From NCBI GenBank assembly GCA_016214925.1, contig JACRMO010000040.1, forward strand, positions 1-13,782: a stretch of 13,782 bases of DNA, in the 5' to 3' direction. This stretch comes from Gammaproteobacteria bacterium. Its GTDB lineage: Bacteria > Pseudomonadota > Gammaproteobacteria > Thiohalobacterales > Thiohalobacteraceae. Below the pieces are notes generated by a model that ran no database searches, was not told where the DNA came from, and saw only the letters and a list, made by a program, of their open reading frames with translations. Positions within the stretch are counted from its first letter, which is position 1. Every line of letters starts with the position of its first letter. Positions 1 through 6,061 of this stretch are shown piece after piece. The translations under genes were made by a program, and so were the position numbers.

Positions 1-417
1 ACTTGGCAGTACGAAGCCATTGAGACGCTGCTGAAGGGCAAGGAGATTCCCCTCAAAGAAGGACTCAGCTTCGAAGACAAAGACGGGAACGTCCGTCACC
101 ACATTCGCATCCGCTGGTGGGATAAAACGGCAAATTCTTACCAAAAACTCTTCATCGGCCCGGAAAGCGCACGAACTGCCATTCCTGATGACGACATTGA
201 GGGCGACCACCTCATCGAGTATGGACACGACCAGCCTCCTTGCTTCCTCGGGCACTATTGGCTGGAAGGGAAACCCGAGCCGCTGGCCAGCAATATCGCA
301 TGTCTTGACTACAGTGTCGCCAAGCGCGGCGGTAAATTGGTGGCTTACCGTTGGGACGGCGAGCAAACACTGTCGGCAAATAAATTCGACTGGATCGACC
401 GGATCGAGCATGACTGA
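1..417 (+). CDS. Metallophosphoesterase, C-terminal part (partial at left edge)
   Basis: An open frame runs from the window edge to a TGA at 415-417, giving 138 residues; the 5' end lies outside. The segment FLGHYWLEG followed by ACLDYSVAKRGGKLVAYRWDGE matches, from memory, the C-terminal part of bacterial calcineurin-like metallophosphoesterases of the ApaH/PP2A type. In that family a late GH motif supplies a metal-binding histidine. The N-terminal metal motifs (GDxH, GDxxD, GNHE) would be upstream and cannot be checked. The likely role is cytosolic hydrolysis of a phosphoester; the substrate is unknown. Nothing visible ties it to the next gene, which starts 96 bp later with its own ribosome binding site. 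The family call is moderately sure, the substrate is not assignable. Confidence 0.6.
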   Translation, partial: TWQYEAIETLLKGKEIPLKEGLSFEDKDGNVRHHIRIRWWDKTANSYQKLFIGPESARTAIPDDDIEGDHLIEYGHDQPPCFLGHYWLEGKPEPLASNIACLDYSVAKRGGKLVAYRWDGEQTLSANKFDWIDRIEHD

Positions 418-513
418 TTGCTTGGCAGGTGTGTGTTGGATTAATCCGACATGAGCGTGTATGACGTATACCGTGTTTGTGGATGATAGGAAGTTCATTC
501 AACAGGGGGAATC

Positions 514-759
514 ATGCTAGGCACAGTTTTGTTGATCGGTATAGTGATATGTGGATACCTGAATCTCTCTCCATGGATATTGGTACCCGGCACCATAGCG
601 GCGGCATTTATTGGAATGCACTTTCCTCAAGGGAAAGCGCAAATGGCACATGAACGAGGCGTCTACTGGCAGTCGCTCATGTATTCACTCCCTTTGCAGG
701 GGGCTTTCATGGCGATTCTGTTCGGTGTAGGGTGGGGTGCAAGTTCGCTGTTTGGTTGA
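514..759 (+). CDS. Small hydrophobic membrane protein, unknown function
   Basis: This encodes 81 residues from an ATG preceded by AGGGGGA (504-510), which supports the start although the spacing is short. The protein is strongly hydrophobic: residues 3-15 and 20-36 read as one long or two short membrane segments, and residues 57-79 as another, with a polar linker (GKAQMAHERGVYW) between. It should therefore be an inner-membrane protein with two or three passes. I do not recognise the family. It stands alone between the metallophosphoesterase end and a REP-like repeat, with no clear operon partner. Real-gene status rests on the ribosome binding site and the coherent membrane topology. Confidence 0.6.
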   Translation: MLGTVLLIGIVICGYLNLSPWILVPGTIAAAFIGMHFPQGKAQMAHERGVYWQSLMYSLPLQGAFMAILFGVGWGASSLFG

Positions 760-792
760 TTTCAAAATACCGCAACCTCGACTGATACCCCG

Positions 793-1212
793 TTAGGCAG
801 CTAATGAACTACGGTCGAGGATGGGTGGAGCATAGCGCAACCCATCACTATGAGCTTGTGCCGTGCGTGATGGGTTACGGCGCAAAGCGCCTTCACCCAT
901 CCTACAGGATCGAACGTTCAGGAAGGCACTCCGCGCCGCCTCCGCCTCGCTGTCGTCGCCAGGCATGTACGCATCCTCCCGATACTGAAAGTAGTCGCAG
1001 AAATTCGCGCGGGTCTTGTCCTTGACCTCTTCGGCGATTGTTTCGCGGCACTGTTTGGCGACGCGGGTGTCGTAGAACGTGCAGGCGCGACACACGTGTA
1101 GTTCGGTGCGGCACTGTGGACATTCCGCCTGCCGCGCCACACGCCGTCCCGGCACCAGTAGCTGGTCCGCCACCGCTGCCCCGCACTTCCAGCATTGCGC
1201 CTGTTCGCCCAT
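793..1212 (-). CDS. Zinc-ribbon protein, unknown function, tail formed by a repeat
   Basis: The ATG at 1212 is chosen because GGGGAGG lies 9 bp upstream on the reverse strand and the cysteine motifs start at once; an upstream extension to 1317 would run over the greB start. The 139-residue product has CxxC pairs at 7-10, 31-34 and 41-44 plus Cys55 and Cys72, in the arrangement CWKC, CPQC, CRAC and FCDYF. This indicates a zinc-ribbon fold with four or more metal ligands. No catalytic residues are apparent. Residues from about 104 to the end (starting near CRMGEG) are translated from the REP-like element, so the natural C-terminus seems to have been replaced by repeat-coded sequence. It is divergent from greB with 86 bp between starts. 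Function unknown; a nucleic-acid or protein adaptor role would be a guess. Confidence 0.65.
   Translation of the reverse strand: MGEQAQCWKCGAAVADQLLVPGRRVARQAECPQCRTELHVCRACTFYDTRVAKQCRETIAEEVKDKTRANFCDYFQYREDAYMPGDDSEAEAARSAFLNVRSCRMGEGALRRNPSRTAQAHSDGLRYAPPILDRSSLAA
818..903. repeat. REP/BIME-like double hairpin
   Basis: Two nested perfect inverted repeats are visible. The outer pair is AGGATGGGTG (818-827) with CACCCATCCT (894-903), and the inner pair is AACCCATCAC (839-848) with GTGATGGGTT (867-876). Each half can also fold alone, since GATGGGTG pairs with a nearby ACCCATC copy, giving two tandem hairpins in opposite orientation. This is the layout of REP/BIME elements, and GATGGGT-type elements of this sort are, as I recall, scattered widely in proteobacterial genomes. 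It overlaps the 3' end of the reverse-strand zinc-ribbon gene and contributes its last ~36 codons. Confidence 0.75.
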
Positions 1213-1259
1213 CGTCCGCGCCTCCCCGCCGTCATCTGTCGCCAGCATACCAGCGCGGG

Positions 1260-1265
1260 TATAGT
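1260..1265 (+). promoter_or_regulatory. Possible -10 box of greB
   Basis: TATAGT matches the sigma70 -10 consensus in five of six bases and lies 33 bp before the chosen greB start in the divergent intergenic region. No convincing -35 hexamer sits 16-18 bp upstream, so this is a weak call. Confidence 0.3.
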
Positions 1266-1298
1266 TGTGCCGACTCCCATCACGGCGCACTTGCCCGC

Positions 1299-1793
1299 AT
1301 GTCACGCTACCGACCACCCCAACCCAAGGCCTCGCCCTACATCACCCCGGCGGGCTACCAGCAGCTTCAAGATGAATTGAATGCACTGTGGAAGCGCCGT
1401 GCCGACGTGACCCAGGCCTTGTCCGCGGCGGCGGCCGAAGGCGACCGTTCCGAGAATGCCGAGTACATTTACCGCAAAAAGGAACTGCGCGAAATCGATC
1501 GGCGTATCCGTTATCTGCAAAAACGCCTGCCGGACCTCCAGGTCGTCGGACAACTGCCCAGCGATCTCAACCGCGTGTTCTTCGGTGCCTGGGTCAGTCT
1601 GGAAGACGCTGCGGGCAAGACCTACGAATACCGTATCGTCGGTCCGGACGAGTTCGATCCCAAGCAGGGCTGGATCAGCATGGACTCACCACTGGCGCGC
1701 GCCCTGTTGAAACGCGCCCTCGACGATGAAGTGCGTGTGGAAACGCCCCAAGGCCCGACGCACTATTGGGTGGTGGGCATCCGCTACACCTGA
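1299..1793 (+). CDS. greB: Transcription elongation factor GreB
   Basis: The 164-residue product (GreB of E. coli has 158) rescues backtracked RNA polymerase by stimulating cleavage of the nascent transcript, its coiled coil reaching into the secondary channel. Residues 14-85 form the coiled-coil domain: YITPAGYQQLQDELNALW, then GDRSENAEY at 48-56, carrying the tip acidic residues Asp49 and Glu52, then KKELREIDRRIRYL. Residues 90-164 form the C-terminal FKBP-like domain with VFFGAWVSLED, RIVGPDEFD and ISMDSPLARALL, which is GreB-like rather than GreA-like. The start at 1299 gives the normal family length; upstream in-frame codons (to 1038) run over the divergent zinc-ribbon gene and have no family similarity. 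The ribosome binding site is weak. The call is firm. Confidence 0.96.
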   Translation: MSRYRPPQPKASPYITPAGYQQLQDELNALWKRRADVTQALSAAAAEGDRSENAEYIYRKKELREIDRRIRYLQKRLPDLQVVGQLPSDLNRVFFGAWVSLEDAAGKTYEYRIVGPDEFDPKQGWISMDSPLARALLKRALDDEVRVETPQGPTHYWVVGIRYT

Positions 1794-1881
1794 CCGTAAC
1801 TGCGGTCTTCATGACATATGGCGCTTATCCCCTGCAATCGCGCCGTTTATTCGCGCTACAGGCACAGGGTACACTGGAACC

Positions 1882-2304
1882 ATGCGCAAAGAAGATCCTC
1901 TGTTGAGCCGTGCCGTGACCGCCCTGCAACGCGGCGACTTCGAAACCTCGTTCGTTCTCACCGAGGCGCTCGCCATCGACGGCGATCCGCTGGCCCAGCA
2001 TTTCCTCGGTTGGCATTATCACAAAGGCCTGGGAATTCCCGTCGACGACGGCAAAGCGGTGTTCTGGTGGCAGCTCGCGGCGAAGAGCGGCGTGCCCGAG
2101 GCCCAACAGGGTTTGGGCTGGGCCTACGAAAATGGCCGCGGCATCGATCGCGATATCGAACAGGCCTATTTCTGGTACGCACGCGCCGTGACCGCGGGCG
2201 ACCAAGCCGCGCAGGAAAGCCTGACGCAACTCGCCCGGCACCTCACCGCCGAACAGATTAAGACGCTCGAACATCAGGCGCATAGCGCCGCGGAACACCC
2301 CTAG
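1882..2304 (+). CDS. Sel1-repeat (SLR) protein
   Basis: The 140-residue product has two clear Sel1-like repeats (TPR-related alpha-helical pairs). About residues 36-71 read AQHFLGWHYHKGLGIPVDDGKAVFWW and the next, about 72-107, reads AQQGLGWAYENGRGIDRDIEQAYFWYARA. Sel1 repeats act as protein-protein scaffolds, often in envelope or signalling contexts; there is no signal peptide here, so it is probably cytosolic. The start ATGCGCAAAGAAG has no good Shine-Dalgarno; a -10-like TACACT at 1870-1875 lies immediately before it, so a very short or leaderless mRNA is possible. It follows greB by 88 bp and converges with the FKBP-methyltransferase gene, with an inverted-repeat element starting at its stop codon. 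The partner is unknown. Confidence 0.8.
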   Translation: MRKEDPLLSRAVTALQRGDFETSFVLTEALAIDGDPLAQHFLGWHYHKGLGIPVDDGKAVFWWQLAAKSGVPEAQQGLGWAYENGRGIDRDIEQAYFWYARAVTAGDQAAQESLTQLARHLTAEQIKTLEHQAHSAAEHP

Positions 2305-2443
2305 CAGGCTGTTGAAAAATGCGATCAGGGGATGCAGCGCAAGGCGGAGACGGACGAAAAAGCGGAGTTTACACGGAGTAAATGAGCATTTTGAGTTCGT
2401 CTCCAACGCGGCGATGCGCCACTCAGCGCGTTTTTCAACAGCC
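2302..2443. repeat. ~140-bp inverted-repeat element (MITE-like) between convergent genes
   Basis: The terminal inverted repeats are GGCTGTTGAAAAATGCG (2307-2323) and CGCGTTTTTCAACAGCC (2427-2443), 17 bp with one mismatch. Inside, GGAGAC (2346-2351) pairs with GTCTCC (2399-2404), AGACGGAC with GTTCGTCT (one mismatch), and TTTAC with GTAAA near the centre. The whole unit can therefore fold as one long imperfect hairpin. Elements starting CTGTTGAAAAA and ending TTTTTCAACAG with this kind of core are, as I recall, recurrent in gammaproteobacterial genomes. It holds no ORF. It fills the gap between the convergent Sel1 and methyltransferase genes; its right arm (TGTTGA read in reverse) supplies the methyltransferase stop codon, and it could act as a bidirectional terminator. 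Confidence 0.8.
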
Positions 2444-3577
2444 GTCCTCCGGACGCGGCAGACCCTGAAGTGATTCCGTACCCAGATCGCCGTACGCACC
2501 CGCACTCTGAAAATACTGCAACACCAGGCCCAGCCTTTCGAAGGGATGCAGTTCGCTCCACAGCTCGATGGCCTTGGGTGGAAACCAGCGGTCGGAAAAA
2601 CTCAGCACGAACGGCGCGCCGGGCTTGAGCACGCGCGCGACCTCTTTGAACACCTCAATCGGGTGGATCAAATATTCGACCGATGCCGTACACAGCACCG
2701 CATCGAAACTCGCGGTCGCGAACGGCAAACCGGCTTCACGATTGAGATCCCGCACCACACGTTCACTCAGGCGCGGGTTCTGCGCAAGCTCCTCGGCGTT
2801 CATCCCCAGGCCGGTAACGTGCAGATCGCCGGGCGCCTCGGGCAGATGCGAGGTCCAGCTGCTCATCAGGTCGAGCACCCGCATGCCGGGTTGCAGAAAC
2901 CGTGCATAGATGTCGGTGATACGCGCCCGCGCCTGCGCGTCGAGATGCTGCACCAGACGCGGCGCGCCATAGAACTGCATATCATCGCGTGGGTCCATGC
3001 GCGCGAACGGCTCGCCCGAGAGAAAGTCGACCTCCCCATCTTGTAACGGCGCCTGCATGCCGGGACCGCGCGCGGTAATCTCCTGGACGATGTCGTTGCA
3101 GCGCCCACCGCGCTCGGGACCGGCGCCATAATCCACTGCGACGGCCGCCTCCACGCGCATGGGGAACGCCGCGAGCGGGTGGTTGAAATCCACGGCGATA
3201 TGTTGATCGTCGACACTGAGTATCCGCCCCGGCCGCGTGTCGCCGCGGAAGAATAACGAGGTGTCGAAAAACGTGGCCGGATACCAACGGCCCTTGCGCG
3301 GAACGACCCGCAGACCCGGGCGTGGCGATTCGCGGAATTGACTGCGTTTGAGTTGCTGCACCAAGGCACGGTCATACGCCGGCACAAGTTCGCCGGCCGT
3401 TACATCAACGCTAAAGACCGCCCCGACCGGAGCATCCCGCAGACGCTCGCCCAGGTCGACGGGAAAGAAATCCCGCCACAGACTGAGCTTCTCGAAGTAG
3501 CGCCGGTCGGTATGCGTAATTTGTCCGCTGCGCCAGTGCAACGCGACCTCAACTGCAATATTGCGTGTCGTCTTCAT
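2435..3577 (-). CDS. FKBP/SlyD-like domain fused to SAM-dependent methyltransferase
   Basis: The 380-residue protein has two parts. Residues ~7-148 resemble an FKBP-type peptidyl-prolyl isomerase of the SlyD class: EVALHWRSGQITHTDRR at the start, Tyr68 then LVQQLKRSQF, and ILSVDDQHIAVDFNHPLA with the DxNHPLA signature at 130-136. Residues ~200-370 form a class I methyltransferase with motif I as VLDLMSSWTSHLP (234-246), then LPFATASFDAVLCTASVEYLIHP and EVARVLKPGAPFVLSFSDRWFPPKAIELW. The DLMSSW form of motif I lacks the usual GxGxG glycines but is known from a methyltransferase subgroup. There is no signal peptide; the substrate is unknown. The last two codons (Gly-Cys) and the stop come from the inverted-repeat element, so the C-terminus may be altered. 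Start at 3577 gives the expected SlyD N-terminus. Family calls are fairly sure, function open. Confidence 0.8.
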   Translation of the reverse strand: MKTTRNIAVEVALHWRSGQITHTDRRYFEKLSLWRDFFPVDLGERLRDAPVGAVFSVDVTAGELVPAYDRALVQQLKRSQFRESPRPGLRVVPRKGRWYPATFFDTSLFFRGDTRPGRILSVDDQHIAVDFNHPLAAFPMRVEAAVAVDYGAGPERGGRCNDIVQEITARGPGMQAPLQDGEVDFLSGEPFARMDPRDDMQFYGAPRLVQHLDAQARARITDIYARFLQPGMRVLDLMSSWTSHLPEAPGDLHVTGLGMNAEELAQNPRLSERVVRDLNREAGLPFATASFDAVLCTASVEYLIHPIEVFKEVARVLKPGAPFVLSFSDRWFPPKAIELWSELHPFERLGLVLQYFQSAGAYGDLGTESLQGLPRPEDGC

Positions 3578-3838
3578 CAGTGGTGTCTCGCGATTTATTG
3601 TTCGGATCAGAGACTACCAAAGGCTACCGCGGATGACGAAAAACCCCATGCGTGGAATGCCTGTCGGCGCGGTGCCACCGTTCATGGAGATGCGTGCGGG
3701 TTCCTCGCTAATGGCATAATGTCTCTGCCACCCGCACCTGCAATGCGCTATCGAAATAGGTGAAGGCCAAGTTGCGCCAACAGATCAGATCGAAACTGCC
3801 CATTGGCCGCTAGCCACCACGCATCAAGTGCCTTCCTG

Positions 3839-4126
3839 TCAGGAAGCAAGATAGCTGGCCTGCTCCTCGGTCAATGCATCGATCCGTACCTTCATGGCCG
3901 CCAGTTTCAGGCGCGCGACTTCCTGATCGATCGCGACCGGCACCGGATGCACGCTGTTTTCGAGCTTGCCGTTACCACGCGACAAGTACACTGCGCACAG
4001 AACTTGATTGGCAAAACTCATGTCCATGACCGCTGCCGGATGGCCTTCCGCGGCGGCGAGATTCACCAGGCGGCCTTCCGCAAGCAGACGGATGCGGCGT
4101 CCGTCTTTCAGCGTGTATTCCTGCAC
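3839..4126 (-). pseudogene. ahcY: 3' fragment of S-adenosylhomocysteine hydrolase
   Basis: Ninety-five codons read DGRRIRLLAEGRLVNLAAAE, GHPAAVMDMSFANQ and VARLKLAAMKVRIDALTEEQ. This is the C-terminal end of AhcY, the NAD-dependent enzyme that splits S-adenosylhomocysteine to adenosine and homocysteine. A full protein is about 420-470 residues, so the catalytic domain and nearly all of the NAD domain are missing. Going upstream, the frame stays open only about 17 more codons (to ~4178) and the similarity fades at once, so no start of an intact gene is present. The first available start is a GTG at 4126 with no ribosome binding site. The end also lacks the usual last aromatic residue. This is best read as a degraded 3' remnant, not a functional gene; an intact ahcY would be expected elsewhere. 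Confidence 0.85.
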
Positions 4127-4208
4127 GGATGCACGCGGCTGTCGTTCGCGCCCGTCATCGTTCAGGCCTCGTGCTCATTGGATTTTCCGGGTCAGTGTTC
4201 CACATAAC

Positions 4209-4238
4209 TTGTGGCAATTGTCATATTCTAGGTATAGA
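4209..4238 (+). promoter_or_regulatory. Possible sigma70 promoter of the 4342 gene
   Basis: TTGTGG (4209-4214) and TATAGA (4233-4238) are separated by 18 bp, upstream of the gene starting at 4342. It lies in the AT-richer stretch just outside the ahcY remnant. The match is moderate and would imply a leader of about 95 bp. Confidence 0.35.
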
Positions 4239-4341
4239 CACGCCGGCATCGCGCACTGCGCCGCGATCGGCCGCAACCCTGCCCGGAAAACATTTCTATA
4301 CTTCAAGTTGCCCCGACCCGGAACCCGAACAGGAGGCGCGC

Positions 4342-4674
4342 ATGAACGACAAACCCGAGGAACGCCTGATCTGGGAAGGTCAAACCACCCTCACGGCTTT
4401 ATATGGCCTCGTGCAAGGACGGGTGAGTTTCGAGCTGCAGCTCGCCCCCGATTATCATTTCGCGCTGTTCCGGCATCTGTATCCGGATGCAAACGCCGCC
4501 GAGCCCGAACTGATCGATGTGAGCGGCGGCGCGGATCTGCTGGATAAAGTCGCGGAGATACAGGGCTTGAACGAATTGGCCGAACTCGCCGCGCCGATTG
4601 CGGCTGCCGGGGGGCGGGTGCACATTCAGAGTCCAGGTCCGGGGATACTGGTATGCTTTCCGCCCCAATCCTGA
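4342..4674 (+). CDS. Conserved-looking hypothetical protein, 110 residues
   Basis: The start is well supported: AGGAGG at 4331-4336 lies 5 bp before the ATG at 4342. The protein is acidic and soluble, begins MNDKPEERLIWEGQTTLTALYG, continues with DYHFALFRHLYP, and has an Ala/Leu/Glu-rich stretch (LLDKVAEIQGLNELAELAAP, residues about 67-86) that probably forms helices. There is no signal peptide, membrane segment or recognised catalytic motif. I do not recognise the family. It is flanked upstream by the ahcY remnant (reverse strand) and downstream by a reverse-strand gene, so it is probably transcribed alone from the putative promoter near 4209-4238. Function cannot be assigned. Confidence 0.7.
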   Translation: MNDKPEERLIWEGQTTLTALYGLVQGRVSFELQLAPDYHFALFRHLYPDANAAEPELIDVSGGADLLDKVAEIQGLNELAELAAPIAAAGGRVHIQSPGPGILVCFPPQS

Positions 4675-4751
4675 ACGCACCCCTCGATATTGAGCCGTTC
4701 CGGGATACCCACTTCGATGCACAGGTTCAGGTCGCCCTCGTGTTGGATTAA
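4653..4751 (+). CDS. Possible tiny ORF overlapping the upstream gene end
   Basis: A 32-codon frame starts at ATG 4653, inside the last 22 bases of the preceding gene, behind GGGGA, and ends at TAA 4749-4751. The product contains LDIEPFRDTHFDAQVQVALV. Its stop overlaps the stop of the convergent gene by two bases. The length is short enough to be chance, and no homolog is recognised. Confidence 0.2.
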   Translation: MLSAPILNAPLDIEPFRDTHFDAQVQVALVLD

Positions 4752-4993
4752 GGATTGTCAGGATCGCACGATCCCATCCGCACCCAGATGCCGTAATCGC
4801 AGCGCATCAACGTGCTTCCGCTGCAGACGTAGTTGTCATGGCGATAACTCTGGTTGTTGAAATAACACACCGGCTCGCCGGGCACTTCACGGCGCAACAC
4901 TTCATAGTCCTCGTCGGTTTCCTCGGCGAAGGGCGAGTTATTGAGTTCGGGGTCCGGCGCCCCAACCTGCGGCACATGCACATGTGTGGCCAT
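4748..4993 (-). CDS. Small Cys-containing hypothetical protein, 81 residues
   Basis: The ATG at 4993 has GGGAGG about 7 bp upstream on the reverse strand, which supports the start. Residues 1-36 are acidic and probably disordered (PELNNSPFAEETDEDYEVL). Residues 37-81 hold three cysteines in VCYFNNQSYRHDNYVCSG, RCDYGIW and GSCDPDNP, with several aromatics. This resembles small one-domain proteins in which a CY(F/Y)xGxxY motif precedes a CR or CD motif (DUF1496-like), but I am not sure of that family. There is no signal peptide, so disulfide formation is not implied. It lies 77 bp downstream of the DUF2934 gene on the same strand, with its own ribosome binding site, and is likely cotranscribed with it. 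Confidence 0.65.
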   Translation of the reverse strand: MATHVHVPQVGAPDPELNNSPFAEETDEDYEVLRREVPGEPVCYFNNQSYRHDNYVCSGSTLMRCDYGIWVRMGSCDPDNP

Positions 4994-5070
4994 AGTGATG
5001 CCTCCCTCGTGACTTCTTCACTGCAATGCATGCACGCTGAAACAGGCGCCGCATCCTCTCGGTACTCGAC

Positions 5071-5652
5071 CTAGTGTTCCCGTCCCTGACGTTCATGACG
5101 TAACCAGGCACGCACCGCCTCGGCGGACCGATTGAGGAAACTGCGGCTGCGGTCTTTCCACACGGAGAACAGATCACCGCTACGTTCGGAGAAATGCTCC
5201 CAGGTCGGACCCATGCGTTCAGCCGTGCGGGCCATGTCCTCCCGCAATGCGGCAGCGACCTTGTGCATGACCTCCGCGGAATAGTTTTCCAAACGTTTCA
5301 CCTCGCTCACACCCCGCTCGAACGCGCCCTTCACGGCAGCCGCATCGACGACATCCTGCACCTGTGACAAAGCCTTCCTGACCTCCTCACGTAAGCGCGC
5401 ATAGGCCGAGGCCTCTTCGGCGGTCGCTGGACGGGTACTGTAGAGGGCATCGATTTCCGACTCCGCGGTCAACCAATCCTGGACGGGGTCTCCGCCGTTA
5501 AAGCCGCGGTGCTCGGCCATGAAATAGGCCGCCTCAGCAATCATTTCCCAACGCTGCTCGGTGTTCATACCAGATGCTACCGGCGATCCGCCTTCCGAAC
5601 GCGATGCCGACTTTGGTTTATCACGGGAAGATTGAGTTTCAGACTTACGCAT
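5071..5652 (-). CDS. DUF2934-domain protein with helical C-terminal region
   Basis: The start at 5652 (MRKSETQ) is preceded by GGAGGGAG; the open frame continues upstream only to a TTG with no better signal. The 193-residue product has a Ser/Lys-rich, probably disordered N-terminus (1-30), then a DUF2934 domain at about 35-71 (RWEMIAEAAYFMAEHRGF and GGDPVQDWLTAESEIDALY). From about 80 to 193 it is predicted almost wholly helical (LREEVRKALSQVQDVVDAAA, YSAEVMHKVAAALREDMART), likely coiled coil. DUF2934 proteins are of unknown function, often found in stress-tolerant bacteria. It is divergent from the lipid-modification genes across a 409-bp region with an FNR/Anr-type site, and is followed by the small Cys-containing gene. 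Cytosolic; role unknown. Confidence 0.8.
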   Translation of the reverse strand: MRKSETQSSRDKPKSASRSEGGSPVASGMNTEQRWEMIAEAAYFMAEHRGFNGGDPVQDWLTAESEIDALYSTRPATAEEASAYARLREEVRKALSQVQDVVDAAAVKGAFERGVSEVKRLENYSAEVMHKVAAALREDMARTAERMGPTWEHFSERSGDLFSVWKDRSRSFLNRSAEAVRAWLRHERQGREH

Positions 5653-5878
5653 GACTGCTCCCTCCAACTGTTAACTATTTGGTTACCACATCAATACCGC
5701 CCAACCTGCATTTATATCCTTCGTTAGTTAGTTTAGTTCCTCCAGCGCAGTCCGTCCGAGCACCCTGCCTGAGCTGCGTCATTGTCATGACTGGCCTTAT
5801 CCGATTTCGCCACTCAACCCTCCCATTCGGCTGGGCCCGGCGTCGCCTGCTAAGTATTGCCTACCGACATCGGCTTGA

Positions 5879-5892
5879 TTGATCCAAATCAA
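5879..5892. promoter_or_regulatory. FNR/Anr (CRP-family) binding site
   Basis: TTGATCCAAATCAA matches the FNR/Anr consensus TTGAT-N4-ATCAA in all ten specific positions. FNR-type regulators use an oxygen-labile [4Fe-4S] cluster and activate or repress under low oxygen. The centre (5885.5) is about 32 bp from a reverse-strand AATACT box, fitting activation of the DUF2934 gene, and about 130 bp upstream of the forward promoter start, so the forward genes may be influenced less directly. CRP-family relatives with the same half-site could also bind. Confidence 0.7.
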
Positions 5893-5980
5893 GATAACCG
5901 TACCGTCTGGATTTCCGGACCTGGCTCATAACCAATTTGAATAGGTTTCCTTACGGCAGCAAACTCACGCAAAGGCATTT

Positions 5981-6009
5981 TTGGCTTAACTGCAAGAACG
6001 AACTACAAT
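5981..6009 (+). promoter_or_regulatory. Sigma70 promoter of the lipid-modification set
   Basis: TTGGCT (5981-5986) and TACAAT (6004-6009) are separated by exactly 17 bp. Transcription would begin near 6016, about 46 bp before the ATG at 6062. Confidence 0.6.
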
Positions 6010-6061
6010 TTGTGCAGGCAAGGTATGTATAGCAGCTCATCTGGTCAAAGGAGTGCGTCAG

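Larger units (their letters stand above)
5653..6061. other. 409-bp divergent intergenic regulatory region
   Basis: No credible gene lies here. It separates the reverse DUF2934 gene from the forward lipid-modification set. It holds a perfect FNR/Anr-type palindrome (5879-5892), a forward sigma70 promoter (5981-6009), and on the reverse strand an AATACT box (5853-5858) at about the class II activation distance from the palindrome. The half from 5653 to ~5750 is AT-rich with no further recognised site. Confidence 0.7.

Noticed and set aside
1038..1298. Upstream extension of greB to 251 codons
   Set aside because: The extra part overlaps the divergent zinc-ribbon gene antisense and is unlike GreB; the start at 1299 gives the normal family length.
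1825..2505. Reverse-strand frame of 226 codons opposite the Sel1 gene
   Set aside because: It runs through the inverted-repeat element and mirrors the Sel1 repeats; there is no ribosome binding site or family similarity.
3578..3838. Extended -10-like TGGCATAAT at 3712-3720
   Set aside because: No -35 partner and no forward gene follows it; only the 3' end of the ahcY remnant lies downstream on the other strand.
4127..4341. S-adenosylhomocysteine riboswitch near ahcY
   Set aside because: The region upstream of the fragment is not the natural ahcY leader, and I see no convincing SAH-riboswitch fold by eye.
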